This document shows, piece by piece, positions 1-6,112 of a stretch of 6,374 nucleotides of DNA. The stretch is from contig DATEAK010000162.1 of the NCBI GenBank assembly GCA_035288405.1, forward strand, positions 1 through 6,374. The letters are read 5' to 3'. Positions within the stretch are counted from its first letter, which is position 1. Each line of letters starts with the position of its first letter. The notes beneath the pieces are model-generated. The model saw only the letters and a list, made by a program, of their open reading frames with translations, ran no database searches and was not told the origin of the DNA. The DNA is from JACPSX01 sp035288405 [NCBI: bacterium]. Lineage in GTDB: Bacteria > JACPSX01. The position numbers were made by a program, and so were the translations under genes.

Positions 1-33
1 CATTTTCTTAGATCAGGGGAGAGGATCTGACCC

Positions 34-855
34 GTGTTCGGCAAGAATCTTGCCTTCAAGCCCGAGAGAGGTGACGTGGGCTCTTCTCTGGATTCCATAA
101 GCATCGTCTTGGCCCGCCCCCAAGGTTCCGCCAATGTAGGCGCAGTGGCCAGAGTGCTGGCCAACACGGGGCTTCGCCGCCTGGTTCTCGTAGAGCCTTG
201 CGATTACCTGTGTGACGAGGCCTTCAAAATGGCACTCCGGGCCCGCCCCTTACTCGAAGGGGCGCGGGTGGTTGCAAGCCTCAGGGAAGCCCTGGAAGGA
301 GCGGGATTCGTGGTCGGGACGAGTCGCCGGCTCGGCCAGGCCCGAGGTTCTGGAGCTTCTCCCAGGGAATTGGCGCCAAAGATTTTGGAATTCGTCCCCG
401 GGGTTGAGGTCGCTTTCGTGTTTGGCCCCGAAGACCGGGGTCTGACGAACGAGGAACTCTCCCTCTGCCACGAACTCCTCACGATTCCAACCCATCCAGA
501 CTTTTCCTCTCTGAACCTCGCTCAGGCCGTGATGCTCGTCTGCTACGAGATCTATACGTGCCATCTGCCAAAGGCATCTGCTGCCCCGGCCAGATCCCTG
601 GCCACTTCCCGGGATTTGGAAGAGTTCTATGCGCAAATGGAAAGCACGCTTACCCGCATTGGGTTTCTGAATCCCCAGAATCCAAGCCACATCCTGCGGT
701 CCTTGCGCCGGATCTTTAGCCGAGCTTTATTGGACGAGAGGGAAGTACAGATCTTGCGGGGGATGTTTCATCAATTTGATTGGTATATTTCTTCCGGGCG
801 AGATCGTGAGAATGCCTCCCCGGTCCCGCCTGCTGGTTCGGAGTTTCCCGACTAG
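34..855 (+). CDS. trmJ: TrmJ-like tRNA/rRNA 2'-O-ribose methyltransferase (SpoU/TrmH, SPOUT fold)
   Basis: Predicted SAM-dependent RNA 2'-O-methyltransferase; in the TrmJ family the usual product is Cm/Um at position 32 of the tRNA anticodon loop, in the cytoplasm. The three SPOUT motifs are all visible: motif 1 around residues 34-46 (N34, G36, R40, N44, G46), motif 2 at 128-142 (FVFGPEDRGLTNEEL) and motif 3 at 151-172 (S158, L160, N161, A163, Q164, AV, Y171, E172). Together these build the SAM-binding knot; N34 and R40 are typical of the catalytic/phosphate-binding motif. The 273 residues slightly exceed the roughly 250 usual for TrmJ, with about 20 extra residues at the N terminus. The GTG at 34 has a purine-rich ribosome site at 16-25; a second GTG at 76 (residue 15), preceded by GAGAGAGG at 64-71, would remove most of that extension and is a real alternative. 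The C-terminal part (about 185-260) fits the family's helical region. Assignment to TrmJ rather than another SpoU protein rests on the GPEDRGLTNEE and PDFSSLNLAQAV motifs. The gene converges with the HDOD gene. Confidence 0.87.
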   Translation: MFGKNLAFKPERGDVGSSLDSISIVLARPQGSANVGAVARVLANTGLRRLVLVEPCDYLCDEAFKMALRARPLLEGARVVASLREALEGAGFVVGTSRRLGQARGSGASPRELAPKILEFVPGVEVAFVFGPEDRGLTNEELSLCHELLTIPTHPDFSSLNLAQAVMLVCYEIYTCHLPKASAAPARSLATSRDLEEFYAQMESTLTRIGFLNPQNPSHILRSLRRIFSRALLDEREVQILRGMFHQFDWYISSGRDRENASPVPPAGSEFPD

Positions 856-994
856 GAAGCATTCATGGTGATTCAGAAAATCCCGAAAAGCTGGTTCGCA
901 TTCGGAATGGTTGTGCACTCCGACCTGGAATCACCCACTTCGTTCGATAGATTCCGATCAAGGCGGATCTCCACAGGCTTGAGCTGATCTTGAA
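856..994. other. Convergent intergenic gap between trmJ and the HDOD gene
   Basis: This gap separates two genes that end towards each other, where terminators are expected. I see no hairpin followed by a clear T-run on either strand. Two weak inverted repeats are present: arms at 867-876 and 925-935 (one bulged base, 48-base interior that itself holds a short CATTC/GAATG repeat at 899-909), and arms at 949-956 and 964-970. No gene is supported here. Confidence 0.5.
949..970 (-). terminator. Weak hairpin after the HDOD gene
   Basis: Read on the minus strand, AGATCCG and CGGAATCT form a 7-bp stem with one bulged base and a 7-base loop, starting 24 bases after the HDOD stop codon. There is no U-rich tail, so it is at best a weak or Rho-assisted 3' end structure; it may be chance. 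Confidence 0.22.
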
Positions 995-1858
995 CTACTT
1001 GCCTATTTGATTTTCCTGGAATTCGGGAATTTTGGAGACGGATAGGACAAGGTCAGAGCAGAAAATGTCGAATTCCTTTTCTTCAAGAGAAAGCGATTTC
1101 AGAACGTCTTCCGTTACGGGGTTCAAGAGACCGTCACAGCCGAGGCCAAACCCCATGAGGCTGGTGGCCAGGTTGCTCACATGGACAAAGCTGACGAGCA
1201 TCTTGTTGTCTCTTGCTTGCAGTGGTTCGTGATGGAAACGGATGGCCTCCCGAATGGGGTCCGGAAAGAGCCACCTTTCCGCCGCTTTTTCACCGATTTC
1301 CGTGTGGTCAAATCCGAGAGATTCCTTTTCTGCCCGGACAAAAGACAGTTTCTCTCTTTTTACCCGCCCTTGGATTTCCGCGAAAGAGTTTTCAACCGCG
1401 TTACTGAGGATAATCTTGCCGATATCGTGGAGTAAACCTGCCGTGAAGGCAATATCCTTGAGTGCGGGAGCTTTCTTGACGGCCAAAATTCTGCTGCCTA
1501 AAGCACAGGCTACCGAGTGTTTCCACAATTCCCCGGCGCCGAGCCCATACCCTGAGAGTTCGCGATTATAAATGGATCTGACCGTAGTGGCGATCACCAT
1601 GCTACTGATGGTGCTGAAACCCAGAAGGGAAACGGCCTGATTCACCGAGGAGATTTTCTGGGCAAAACCGTAGAAGGGGGAATTGCACCATCTGAGCACA
1701 TTTGCGGTGAGCGCTTGGTCCGTCGAGATGACCTTTGTGATGTCCTGGACTGAAGCAGAGGGGTCCCTTGTCAGTTCCATGATGCGGTGGACCGACGTGG
1801 GCATCGGAGGCAGCTCCTTTAGGCCATTTAAAATCTCTTCCGTTGATGTCGTGGCCAT
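995..1858 (-). CDS. HDOD-domain signalling protein
   Basis: A 287-residue cytoplasmic protein made almost entirely of one HDOD domain (HD-related output domain, about residues 9-210) with a short C-terminal tail. Family signs are the opening LKELPPMP (residues 13-20), the ISTDQALTANVLRWCNSPFYG stretch (44-64), AVSLLG (75-80), LLHDIGK (142-148) and FHHEP (208-212). HDOD proteins are regulatory outputs in bacterial signal transduction, often linked to chemotaxis, motility, cell-cycle or c-di-GMP networks, and normally not enzymes. Here the HD-phosphohydrolase metal residues look largely kept: H114, H144-D145, H185 and H209-H210, while the last acidic position is N229. No receiver, GGDEF or EAL domain is fused to it, so its input must come from a partner. 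The ATG at 1858 has GAAGGCAGGAG just upstream on the minus strand, giving a usable ribosome site. It stands alone, divergent from the carboxylase cluster, so a functional link to that cluster is not implied. Confidence 0.88.
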   Translation of the reverse strand: MATTSTEEILNGLKELPPMPTSVHRIMELTRDPSASVQDITKVISTDQALTANVLRWCNSPFYGFAQKISSVNQAVSLLGFSTISSMVIATTVRSIYNRELSGYGLGAGELWKHSVACALGSRILAVKKAPALKDIAFTAGLLHDIGKIILSNAVENSFAEIQGRVKREKLSFVRAEKESLGFDHTEIGEKAAERWLFPDPIREAIRFHHEPLQARDNKMLVSFVHVSNLATSLMGFGLGCDGLLNPVTEDVLKSLSLEEKEFDIFCSDLVLSVSKIPEFQENQIGK

Positions 1859-1993
1859 GTCTCCTGCCTTCTCGTTCCCTTTGCCGACTCATGGAGAGCC
1901 CGTACGGTCAATGGGGTACCCTGCACCCTGACCATTTTGCCCCTTCCGTCTTTGTCGCTAGGAAGGTCCTCCTTTTTCAGCGGTACTAGAAAA

Positions 1994-2023
1994 ATTATCG
2001 GCAACTCGGTCAGGTACCTTGAA
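1994..2023 (-). promoter_or_regulatory. Candidate promoter for the HDOD gene
   Basis: On the minus strand GATAAT (1994-1999) matches the -10 consensus at five of six bases, with a poor -35 TTCAAG (2018-2023) 18 bases upstream. Transcription would start near 1987 and leave a leader of about 130 bases. Weak because of the -35. Confidence 0.25.
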
Positions 2024-2204
2024 CTGTTTCCCCGAGGACAATCATTGTTTTCGAAAGGATTTGGATACTTTGGGTCTCGTGCCGCTCTCTTGAATAGAAA
2101 GCCCTCGTCGAGGGCCATTGGTTCTGGCCAAGAGCGGGGTGTTCCCCATACGCAAGCAAAGAGCTCAGGCACGGACTGTAGATTTCTCCCAGCCGTTTTG
2201 AGCC

Positions 2205-2224
2205 ACGGAACGCCGGTGTTCCGT
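2205..2224. promoter_or_regulatory. Perfect inverted repeat, likely operator
   Basis: Arms ACGGAAC (2205-2211) and GTTCCGT (2218-2224) are exact reverse complements with a 6-base spacer. The repeat ends 15 bases upstream of the -35 box of the promoter at 2240-2268, the usual place for an activator site. No T-run follows, so a terminator is less likely. A dimeric regulator of the carboxylase/transporter cluster could bind here; no regulator gene lies in the window. Confidence 0.45.
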
Positions 2225-2239
2225 CGGGTGCGAAATGGT

Positions 2240-2268
2240 TTGAAAGCGATCCGGCGTTTTGTTATAAG
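2240..2268 (+). promoter_or_regulatory. Sigma70-like promoter of the carboxylase cluster
   Basis: TTGAAA (2240-2245) and TATAAG (2263-2268) each match consensus at five of six bases and are separated by the optimal 17 bases. The region is locally AT-rich in a GC-rich neighbourhood. Transcription would begin near 2275, giving a leader of roughly 90 bases before the GTG at 2364. This is the best promoter in the window. Confidence 0.6.
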
Positions 2269-2350
2269 AAAAGAATATATTCGTCTATTTCCGGCACTTC
2301 TCTAAATTCCTCGAGGGGTATCACCTGGAAAAGTGTTTTTCCCCCGCCAC

Positions 2351-2357
2351 GGAGAGG
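2351..2357 (+). promoter_or_regulatory. Ribosome binding site deciding the GTG start at 2364
   Basis: GGAGAGG lies 6 bases before the GTG at 2364. The in-frame ATG at 2379 (residue 6) has only a poor GGGA at 2 bases, so the GTG is the better start. Confidence 0.6.
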
Positions 2358-2363
2358 GTCGCG

Positions 2364-4421
2364 GTGCTTTCTCGGGAAATGCGCAGGGTCACGGTTGATA
2401 TCGATACGGGAGGAACCCACACGGATGGATTTTTCGCGCGCGGCGAGGAAGTCGTTCGCGCCAAAGTGGAGACGACTCCTCACGATCTGACCGTTTGTTT
2501 CCAGCAATGTCTCTTGGAAGGCGCCAGACTCCTCGGCTACTCCCAACTCGCCGATCTACTTGCCGACACGGCGGTCGTGCGATTTTCCACCACGATCGGC
2601 ACCAACACCCTGATCCAGCGCAACGGTCCGAAGCTCGGGGTGCTGGTAACTTCGGGATATGAAAATACTCTCTATGCGGCCTCCGCAGCCGATCATCCCG
2701 TCCTTGGGTTTCTGGTCCCGGTGGAGATGGTCGTCGGAATCCGGGGAGAGGTGGGTCCGGCGGGAGGAGTTGCCGCGGAAATCGAGCCGGAGCAAGTCAA
2801 AGGGGCTCTCAAAGAGCTCTTGGAGCGCGGGGCCAGGATGATCGTCGTAAGCTTGAAAGGAGCCTACCGAAACCCTGCTCAGGAGCGACAGGTCAAGGAG
2901 GTGATCCTCTCTCAGTACCCGCGTCATTATCTCGGATCCGTCCCCGTTCTTCTGTCCAGCGAAATCACCGTACGCCCGGGCGAAGCGGAGCGTACGAATG
3001 TGACTCTCCTGAATGCTTACTTTCACCCCAACATGGCTCGCACTCTGTACCGCTCCGAAGATCTTCTGCGGGAGGCGGGTTATCCACGGCCTCTTCTCAT
3101 CGTCCACGCCGATGGGGGGACCGCCCGAGTCGCCAAGACCCGCGCCATCGACACCTACAATTCGGGGCCTGTGGCCGGACTGCATGGGAGCGCCTTCCTG
3201 GCCGAGAACTACGGGCATGAGAATGTGGTGACCTTGGACATTGGCGGCACGAGCAGCGATCTGGGAGTTTTGGACCGGGGAAGACTGCCCCAGGAGTTAC
3301 GTCCGCGGGTCGAGGGGATTCCCATCAATCTCCCTTCCCTTTCTGTCGCCACGTTGGGTGCTGGAGGGGGGTCCATTGCTTCCGTTACAGCGCAAGGATC
3401 GCTGCGGGTGGGGCCAGAGAGCGCCGGAGCCCTGCCGGGTCCTGCCTGTTACGGCCTGGGAGGGGAATCTGCGACGGTCACGGATGCGAATCTTGTTTTG
3501 GGGTTCATGGACCCCGACTATTTTCTGGGTGGAAAAAAGAGGTTGAACCGTCGGCTGGCCGAGGAATCTCTCACACGCAGAGTGGCCGGACCTCTAGGGA
3601 TGTCGCTGGAGAAAGCAGCCGGCCGAGTTATCGAAGAGATGGAAGGAAACGTCATCTCCCGTCTGAAACTCCTCTTGAAGGAGAGAGGGATTTCCGCCGG
3701 CCGGGCCGTCCTCTATGGGTTTGGCGGTGCGGGGGGGCTTCACTGCAGCCGGATTGCCGATGGCTGCGGGATTCCGAGAGTTTATACGTTTTCCCATAAT
3801 CCCGTCTTCTGTGCCTTTGGAGCCTCCACGATGGAGGTGGTCCATGTGTACGAGTCCTATTTTCCGTTCCGTATCGTACCCGGGGCCCCTGAGGATTCCC
3901 TCCGTGACAAATTCAATGAGACGGTCAGGGCGTTGCAGGACCGCGCCTTTCGGGACATGCGTGGGGAGGGATTTCCTCCTGACCAGGTAACCTTTGCTCT
4001 GGAGCTGGAGACGGAGGGCGGGAAAGACGGAGCCAGGCTCACTCCGGTTTCTCGTCTGAACTTGCTCACGGGGGAGGATTTTGCTGCATTCGCCTCTGAG
4101 CTGTCTGACAGTGGTCGTGAGACCGGCAGGAGAGAGATCCGTGTGGAGGTGTTTCGGCTGCGTGCCCGGGCTCCAATTCCCCGTCCCGCTTTGAGGAGTC
4201 TGCCACTGGAATCCGAGGAGAGCTCGGGGGCGCAAAAAGGGGAACGCCCGGTCTTCTGGCTCGGAAAATGGCTGACCACTCCCATTTATTCCCGGGAGAA
4301 GCTGCGACCCGGCAACCGGGTGACGGGACCGGCGATTATCGAAGGACAGTTTACAAACTATGCGGTACCCTCCGGGAAAGTATTTGTGCTGGATTCGCTT
4401 GGGAACGGGGTTCTTGACTAG
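2364..4421 (+). CDS. Hydantoinase A / acetone-acetophenone carboxylase-type ATP-binding large subunit
   Basis: A 685-residue (about 73 kDa) cytoplasmic protein of the hydantoinase A/oxoprolinase family, whose members use ATP to activate a carbonyl or amide substrate, or bicarbonate in ketone carboxylases. The N-terminal domain opens with the phosphate-binding motif DIDTGGTHTD (12-21) and includes TTIGTNTLIQR (76-86). The central Hydantoinase_A domain shows the second phosphate motif DIGGTSSD (292-299), the glycine-rich LGAGGGSI (331-338), PGPACYG (358-364), TDANLVLG (373-380) and FGGAGGLHC (453-461; most relatives have GGAGPLH). The C terminus (GPAIIEG through the VPSGKVFVLD segment) is the normal end of the family, so it is full length and intact. 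It is 65 bases upstream of a small acetone carboxylase gamma-like subunit, which argues for a ketone carboxylase rather than a true hydantoinase or 5-oxoprolinase. The hydantoinase-B-type partner is not in this window. Acetophenone carboxylase subunit 1 is the closest kind by size and gene order, from memory. The substrate is unknown. Confidence 0.85.
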   Translation: MLSREMRRVTVDIDTGGTHTDGFFARGEEVVRAKVETTPHDLTVCFQQCLLEGARLLGYSQLADLLADTAVVRFSTTIGTNTLIQRNGPKLGVLVTSGYENTLYAASAADHPVLGFLVPVEMVVGIRGEVGPAGGVAAEIEPEQVKGALKELLERGARMIVVSLKGAYRNPAQERQVKEVILSQYPRHYLGSVPVLLSSEITVRPGEAERTNVTLLNAYFHPNMARTLYRSEDLLREAGYPRPLLIVHADGGTARVAKTRAIDTYNSGPVAGLHGSAFLAENYGHENVVTLDIGGTSSDLGVLDRGRLPQELRPRVEGIPINLPSLSVATLGAGGGSIASVTAQGSLRVGPESAGALPGPACYGLGGESATVTDANLVLGFMDPDYFLGGKKRLNRRLAEESLTRRVAGPLGMSLEKAAGRVIEEMEGNVISRLKLLLKERGISAGRAVLYGFGGAGGLHCSRIADGCGIPRVYTFSHNPVFCAFGASTMEVVHVYESYFPFRIVPGAPEDSLRDKFNETVRALQDRAFRDMRGEGFPPDQVTFALELETEGGKDGARLTPVSRLNLLTGEDFAAFASELSDSGRETGRREIRVEVFRLRARAPIPRPALRSLPLESEESSGAQKGERPVFWLGKWLTTPIYSREKLRPGNRVTGPAIIEGQFTNYAVPSGKVFVLDSLGNGVLD

Positions 4422-4486
4422 CGCCGTTCCAGGGGTCCACTTGTTGACGAGGGCATTTTTCGGCTGCCTGGTAGGGAGAGCGGCAG

Positions 4487-4834
4487 ATGGCGAATAGAGT
4501 TCGAATCACGGAATATCTGGGTATTGACGTGGACAAGGAGCTGTGGTGCTGTAACCGCTGCGGAAGGGAACTTATCTCGGCTCGGGAAAATTACAAGAAG
4601 GGGTGCCTGGTTTACGAGCGGGATCCGCGCACGATCCACCAGCCTCTCGTGGAGAATGCCGAATACAACTTTGCCCCGGATCCGGAATGGTGTCGGATCG
4701 TGGAATTTTACTGCCCGGGATGTGGGGTTATGGTTGAGAATGAGTACTTACCCCCGGGTCATCCGATCACCCACGATATCGAACTGGATATCGATGCGCT
4801 GAAGGCTTCCGTAAAAAGTCCCGGAGTTTCTTGA
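4487..4834 (+). CDS. Acetone carboxylase gamma-like zinc-site small subunit
   Basis: A 115-residue (about 13 kDa) soluble protein of the acetone carboxylase gamma subunit family. The zinc site is visible as two CxxC pairs, C22-C25 (CNRCG) and C76-C79 (CPGCG), with an extra C21 next to the first. Other family hallmarks are RENYK (33-37), LVYERD (41-46), DPEW (65-68), EFYCPGCG (73-80) and LPPGHP (88-93), ending in an acidic tail before the stop. Acetone carboxylase gamma proteins run to about 165 residues with an N-terminal arm absent here; the short form is more like the 15 kDa subunit of acetophenone carboxylase. In those enzymes the small subunit is structural and helps hold the hydantoinase-A and -B type subunits together. 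The ATG at 4487 is preceded by AGGGAGAG (4473-4480) with 6 bases of spacing. The 65-base gap to the upstream gene has no obvious terminator, so the two are probably co-transcribed. Confidence 0.83.
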   Translation: MANRVRITEYLGIDVDKELWCCNRCGRELISARENYKKGCLVYERDPRTIHQPLVENAEYNFAPDPEWCRIVEFYCPGCGVMVENEYLPPGHPITHDIELDIDALKASVKSPGVS

Positions 4835-4848
4835 TGAAGTTTCCCCCA

Positions 4849-4874
4849 GACCACGATCAACCGTGATCGTGGTC
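4849..4874 (+). terminator. Strong 11-bp hairpin after the small subunit gene
   Basis: GACCACGATCA (4849-4859) and TGATCGTGGTC (4864-4874) pair perfectly around the 4-base loop ACCG, beginning 14 bases after the stop codon. The following bases are only mildly T-rich (CTTCTGTTGT) and there is no clean T-run. It may act as a partial terminator, an RNA-processing or stabilising stem that separates expression of the carboxylase subunits from the transporter, or, as DNA, a protein-binding palindrome. Confidence 0.5.
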
Positions 4875-4918
4875 GGTGCCTTCTGTTGTCGCGCTGACGG
4901 ATCTTTTGCTCGAGAGTA

Positions 4919-4992
4919 AGAAAGAGCGGGCAGAGGTGGCCTCCTTTCTCCTGTTCTGGGACCTGTTTACGGCACAGGGATGAGAGCCCTGT
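4919..4992 (+). repeat. Two further small hairpins in the 4835-5075 intergenic region
   Basis: AGAAAG (4919-4924) pairs with CTTTCT (4944-4949), enclosing GAGG/CCTC (4933-4936 and 4940-4943), and ACAGGG (4974-4979) pairs with CCCTGT (4987-4992) around a 7-base loop. Together with the hairpin at 4849-4874 they make this gap rich in potential RNA structure. No open frame in it has gene-like features, and no known riboswitch class was recognised. Confidence 0.3.
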
Positions 4993-4997
4993 TGGAA

Positions 4998-5026
4998 TTG
5001 ACAGCCGGAGGCGTTTCTGATAGTTT
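4998..5026 (+). promoter_or_regulatory. Candidate second promoter for the transporter genes
   Basis: TTGACA (4998-5003) is a perfect -35 box. The -10 is weak: TAGTTT (5021-5026) at 17 bases matches three of six, and GATAGT (5019-5024) at 15 bases matches four of six. A start near 5033 would give a leader of about 40 bases. It would allow the transporter to be expressed apart from the carboxylase subunits. Confidence 0.35.
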
Positions 5027-5056
5027 TCTGACACTCTGACTTTCCAGAAAATCATC
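5019..5056. repeat. Imperfect 12-base-arm inverted repeat at the transporter promoter
   Basis: GATAGTTTTCTG (5019-5030) and CAGAAAATCATC (5045-5056) are reverse complements at 10 of 12 positions, including an uninterrupted 7-base core (TTTTCTG/CAGAAAA), with a 14-base spacer. The left arm overlaps the candidate -10 box and the right arm ends just before the ribosome site AAGGGGG (5062-5068). It could be a repressor operator or a leader hairpin. Confidence 0.35.
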
Positions 5057-5075
5057 TCAGCAAGGGGGTGCAGCC

Positions 5076-6047
5076 ATGGATCGGGATCGCAAGATCGCGG
5101 GGGTCATTTGTGCTCTGGTTGCCTTCATGCTTTTTGCAGGAAGGACTTGGGCCCAGGATTTGAAGAAAGCAACGGTTGCAACCACAAGCGCTGGAGCAGC
5201 AGCGGGGCTGATCAGCAAGATCATCAACGACCAAAGGCTCGACAAAAAGCAGGGGCTGGACATTGACTTTAAATACTTCGATCCAGCCAAGGCAGAAGAG
5301 GCGGTCTTCTTTAAAACGGTCGATGCCGGAATCTTTGCTCCCGTGTCGGCGGTGCGAGCCAATCTCAAGGGGCAAATGATCCAGCTTTTCCAGCCGATCA
5401 TGCTGAGCCACTTCTCGATCGTCGTTCCCACCGACTCACCGGTAAAAACCATAGAGGATCTGAAAGGGAAAAAGCTGGGCCTTTTGGCCCGGGTTTCGGC
5501 TATGTACACGTCTTTTGCCACCATTGTAAAGATGCGTGGAGGGGACATAGAGAAAGATTACCAGCTGACCTTCGGCACTCCGCAGGCTTTAAACGCGTTT
5601 CTCCTCCGAAAAGATATGGACGCCATCGGCCAGTTTGACGCATTCACTTCCAAGCTGCTCGCCGCCAACCAAGCCCGGGAAATTGCCACCTTCAACGATT
5701 TATGGCGTAGCGAGACGGGGCAACCCTTGTTGATTATCGGGATTGCGGCGCACAAAGAATGGATCGACAAAAATCAGGATCTGGCCAGGCGCTTGGGGCG
5801 GGCCTTTGCGGACGGGGTACGCATGCTCAAGACAAACCCTGCTAAGGTCATCGAAGAGCAAAAGGAGTTCCTGGGGGTCAAAACGCCTGAGGAAGTGAGG
5901 CTGGTTACTTCCCGAATGCCCGGGATCTTCGTCGAGGGCTGGACTCCGAAGCTCCTGGAGAACACAAAGTTTTTGATCCAGAAAAATGTGGAGATGAAGA
6001 TCCTGGATCAAATGCCCAGGGAAGAATTTTTGCGTAACCTGGAGTAA
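5076..6047 (+). CDS. ABC transporter periplasmic substrate-binding protein (SsuA/TauA/NMT1 type)
   Basis: A 323-residue exported binding protein of the nitrate/sulfonate/taurine (NMT1/SsuA-like) group, which captures a small organic solute in the periplasm and hands it to a membrane permease. A Sec signal peptide is clear: charged start MDRDRK, hydrophobic core about residues 7-21, and a likely cut after A26 (TWA-QD). There is no convincing lipobox. Family signs include IEDLKGKKLG (126-135), the hinge-region motif of these two-lobed proteins, and the alternating beta/alpha pattern on both sides of it. The family covers nitrate, sulfonates, taurine, thiamine precursors, aromatics and more, so the ligand cannot be named. 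The ATG at 5076 has AAGGGGG (5062-5068) at 7 bases. It is 65 bases upstream of a matching permease and 241 bases downstream of the small carboxylase subunit, so it may import the carboxylase's substrate or a related compound. Confidence 0.85.
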   Translation: MDRDRKIAGVICALVAFMLFAGRTWAQDLKKATVATTSAGAAAGLISKIINDQRLDKKQGLDIDFKYFDPAKAEEAVFFKTVDAGIFAPVSAVRANLKGQMIQLFQPIMLSHFSIVVPTDSPVKTIEDLKGKKLGLLARVSAMYTSFATIVKMRGGDIEKDYQLTFGTPQALNAFLLRKDMDAIGQFDAFTSKLLAANQAREIATFNDLWRSETGQPLLIIGIAAHKEWIDKNQDLARRLGRAFADGVRMLKTNPAKVIEEQKEFLGVKTPEEVRLVTSRMPGIFVEGWTPKLLENTKFLIQKNVEMKILDQMPREEFLRNLE

Positions 6048-6112
6048 GTCCCGAAGCCCTATTGCAGCGGGCCCTGGAGTCTCTGCCACCGAGAGATGAC
6101 GACAAGGAACTT

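Larger units (their letters stand above)
1859..2363. other. 505-base divergent intergenic region
   Basis: This gap lies between the HDOD start (minus) and the carboxylase large-subunit start (plus). It holds the plus-strand promoter and inverted repeat described separately, a weaker minus-strand promoter candidate, and several short hairpins: GCCCTCG/CGAGGGC at 2101-2115, GGGG/CCCC at 2136-2147 with a TGTT loop, CCTTCC/GGAAGG at 1942-1966, and GGAAAA/TTTTCC at 2327-2342 in the leader of the large subunit. Open frames across it (for example 1937-2305 plus and 1828-2172 minus) resemble no family I know and lack convincing ribosome sites, so I treat the region as regulatory DNA, possibly with a decayed gene. 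Confidence 0.5.

Noticed and set aside
1828-2172. 114-codon minus-strand open frame overlapping the HDOD start
   Set aside because: It overlaps the first codons of a confident gene in another frame, shows no family motif, is proline/arginine-rich in the manner of chance frames in GC-rich DNA, and lacks a good ribosome site.
2190-2240. Possible c-di-GMP (GEMM) riboswitch suggested by GAGCCACGG and GGTGCGAAA
   Set aside because: The conserved core sequences and paired elements are not in the required order, and the segment lies upstream of the predicted transcription start near 2275.
1937-2305. 122-codon plus-strand open frame in the divergent gap
   Set aside because: No recognisable motif, and it would run through the promoter and inverted repeat that better explain 2205-2268.
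2556-3218. 220-codon minus-strand open frame antisense to the large subunit
   Set aside because: The opposite frame encodes strongly conserved hydantoinase A sequence; the antisense product has no domain character and is explained by high GC.
3594-4235. 213-codon minus-strand open frame antisense to the large subunit
   Set aside because: Same reason: it shadows the conserved coding frame and has no family features.
4422-4486. Terminator between the two carboxylase subunit genes, suggested by a T-run at 4456-4460
   Set aside because: The T-run is not preceded by a convincing stem; the two genes most likely share a transcript.
6062-6112. Earlier TTG start for the permease
   Set aside because: It adds an acidic, non-membrane segment unusual for this family, and the ATG at 6113 has its own ribosome site and yields the expected basic N terminus.
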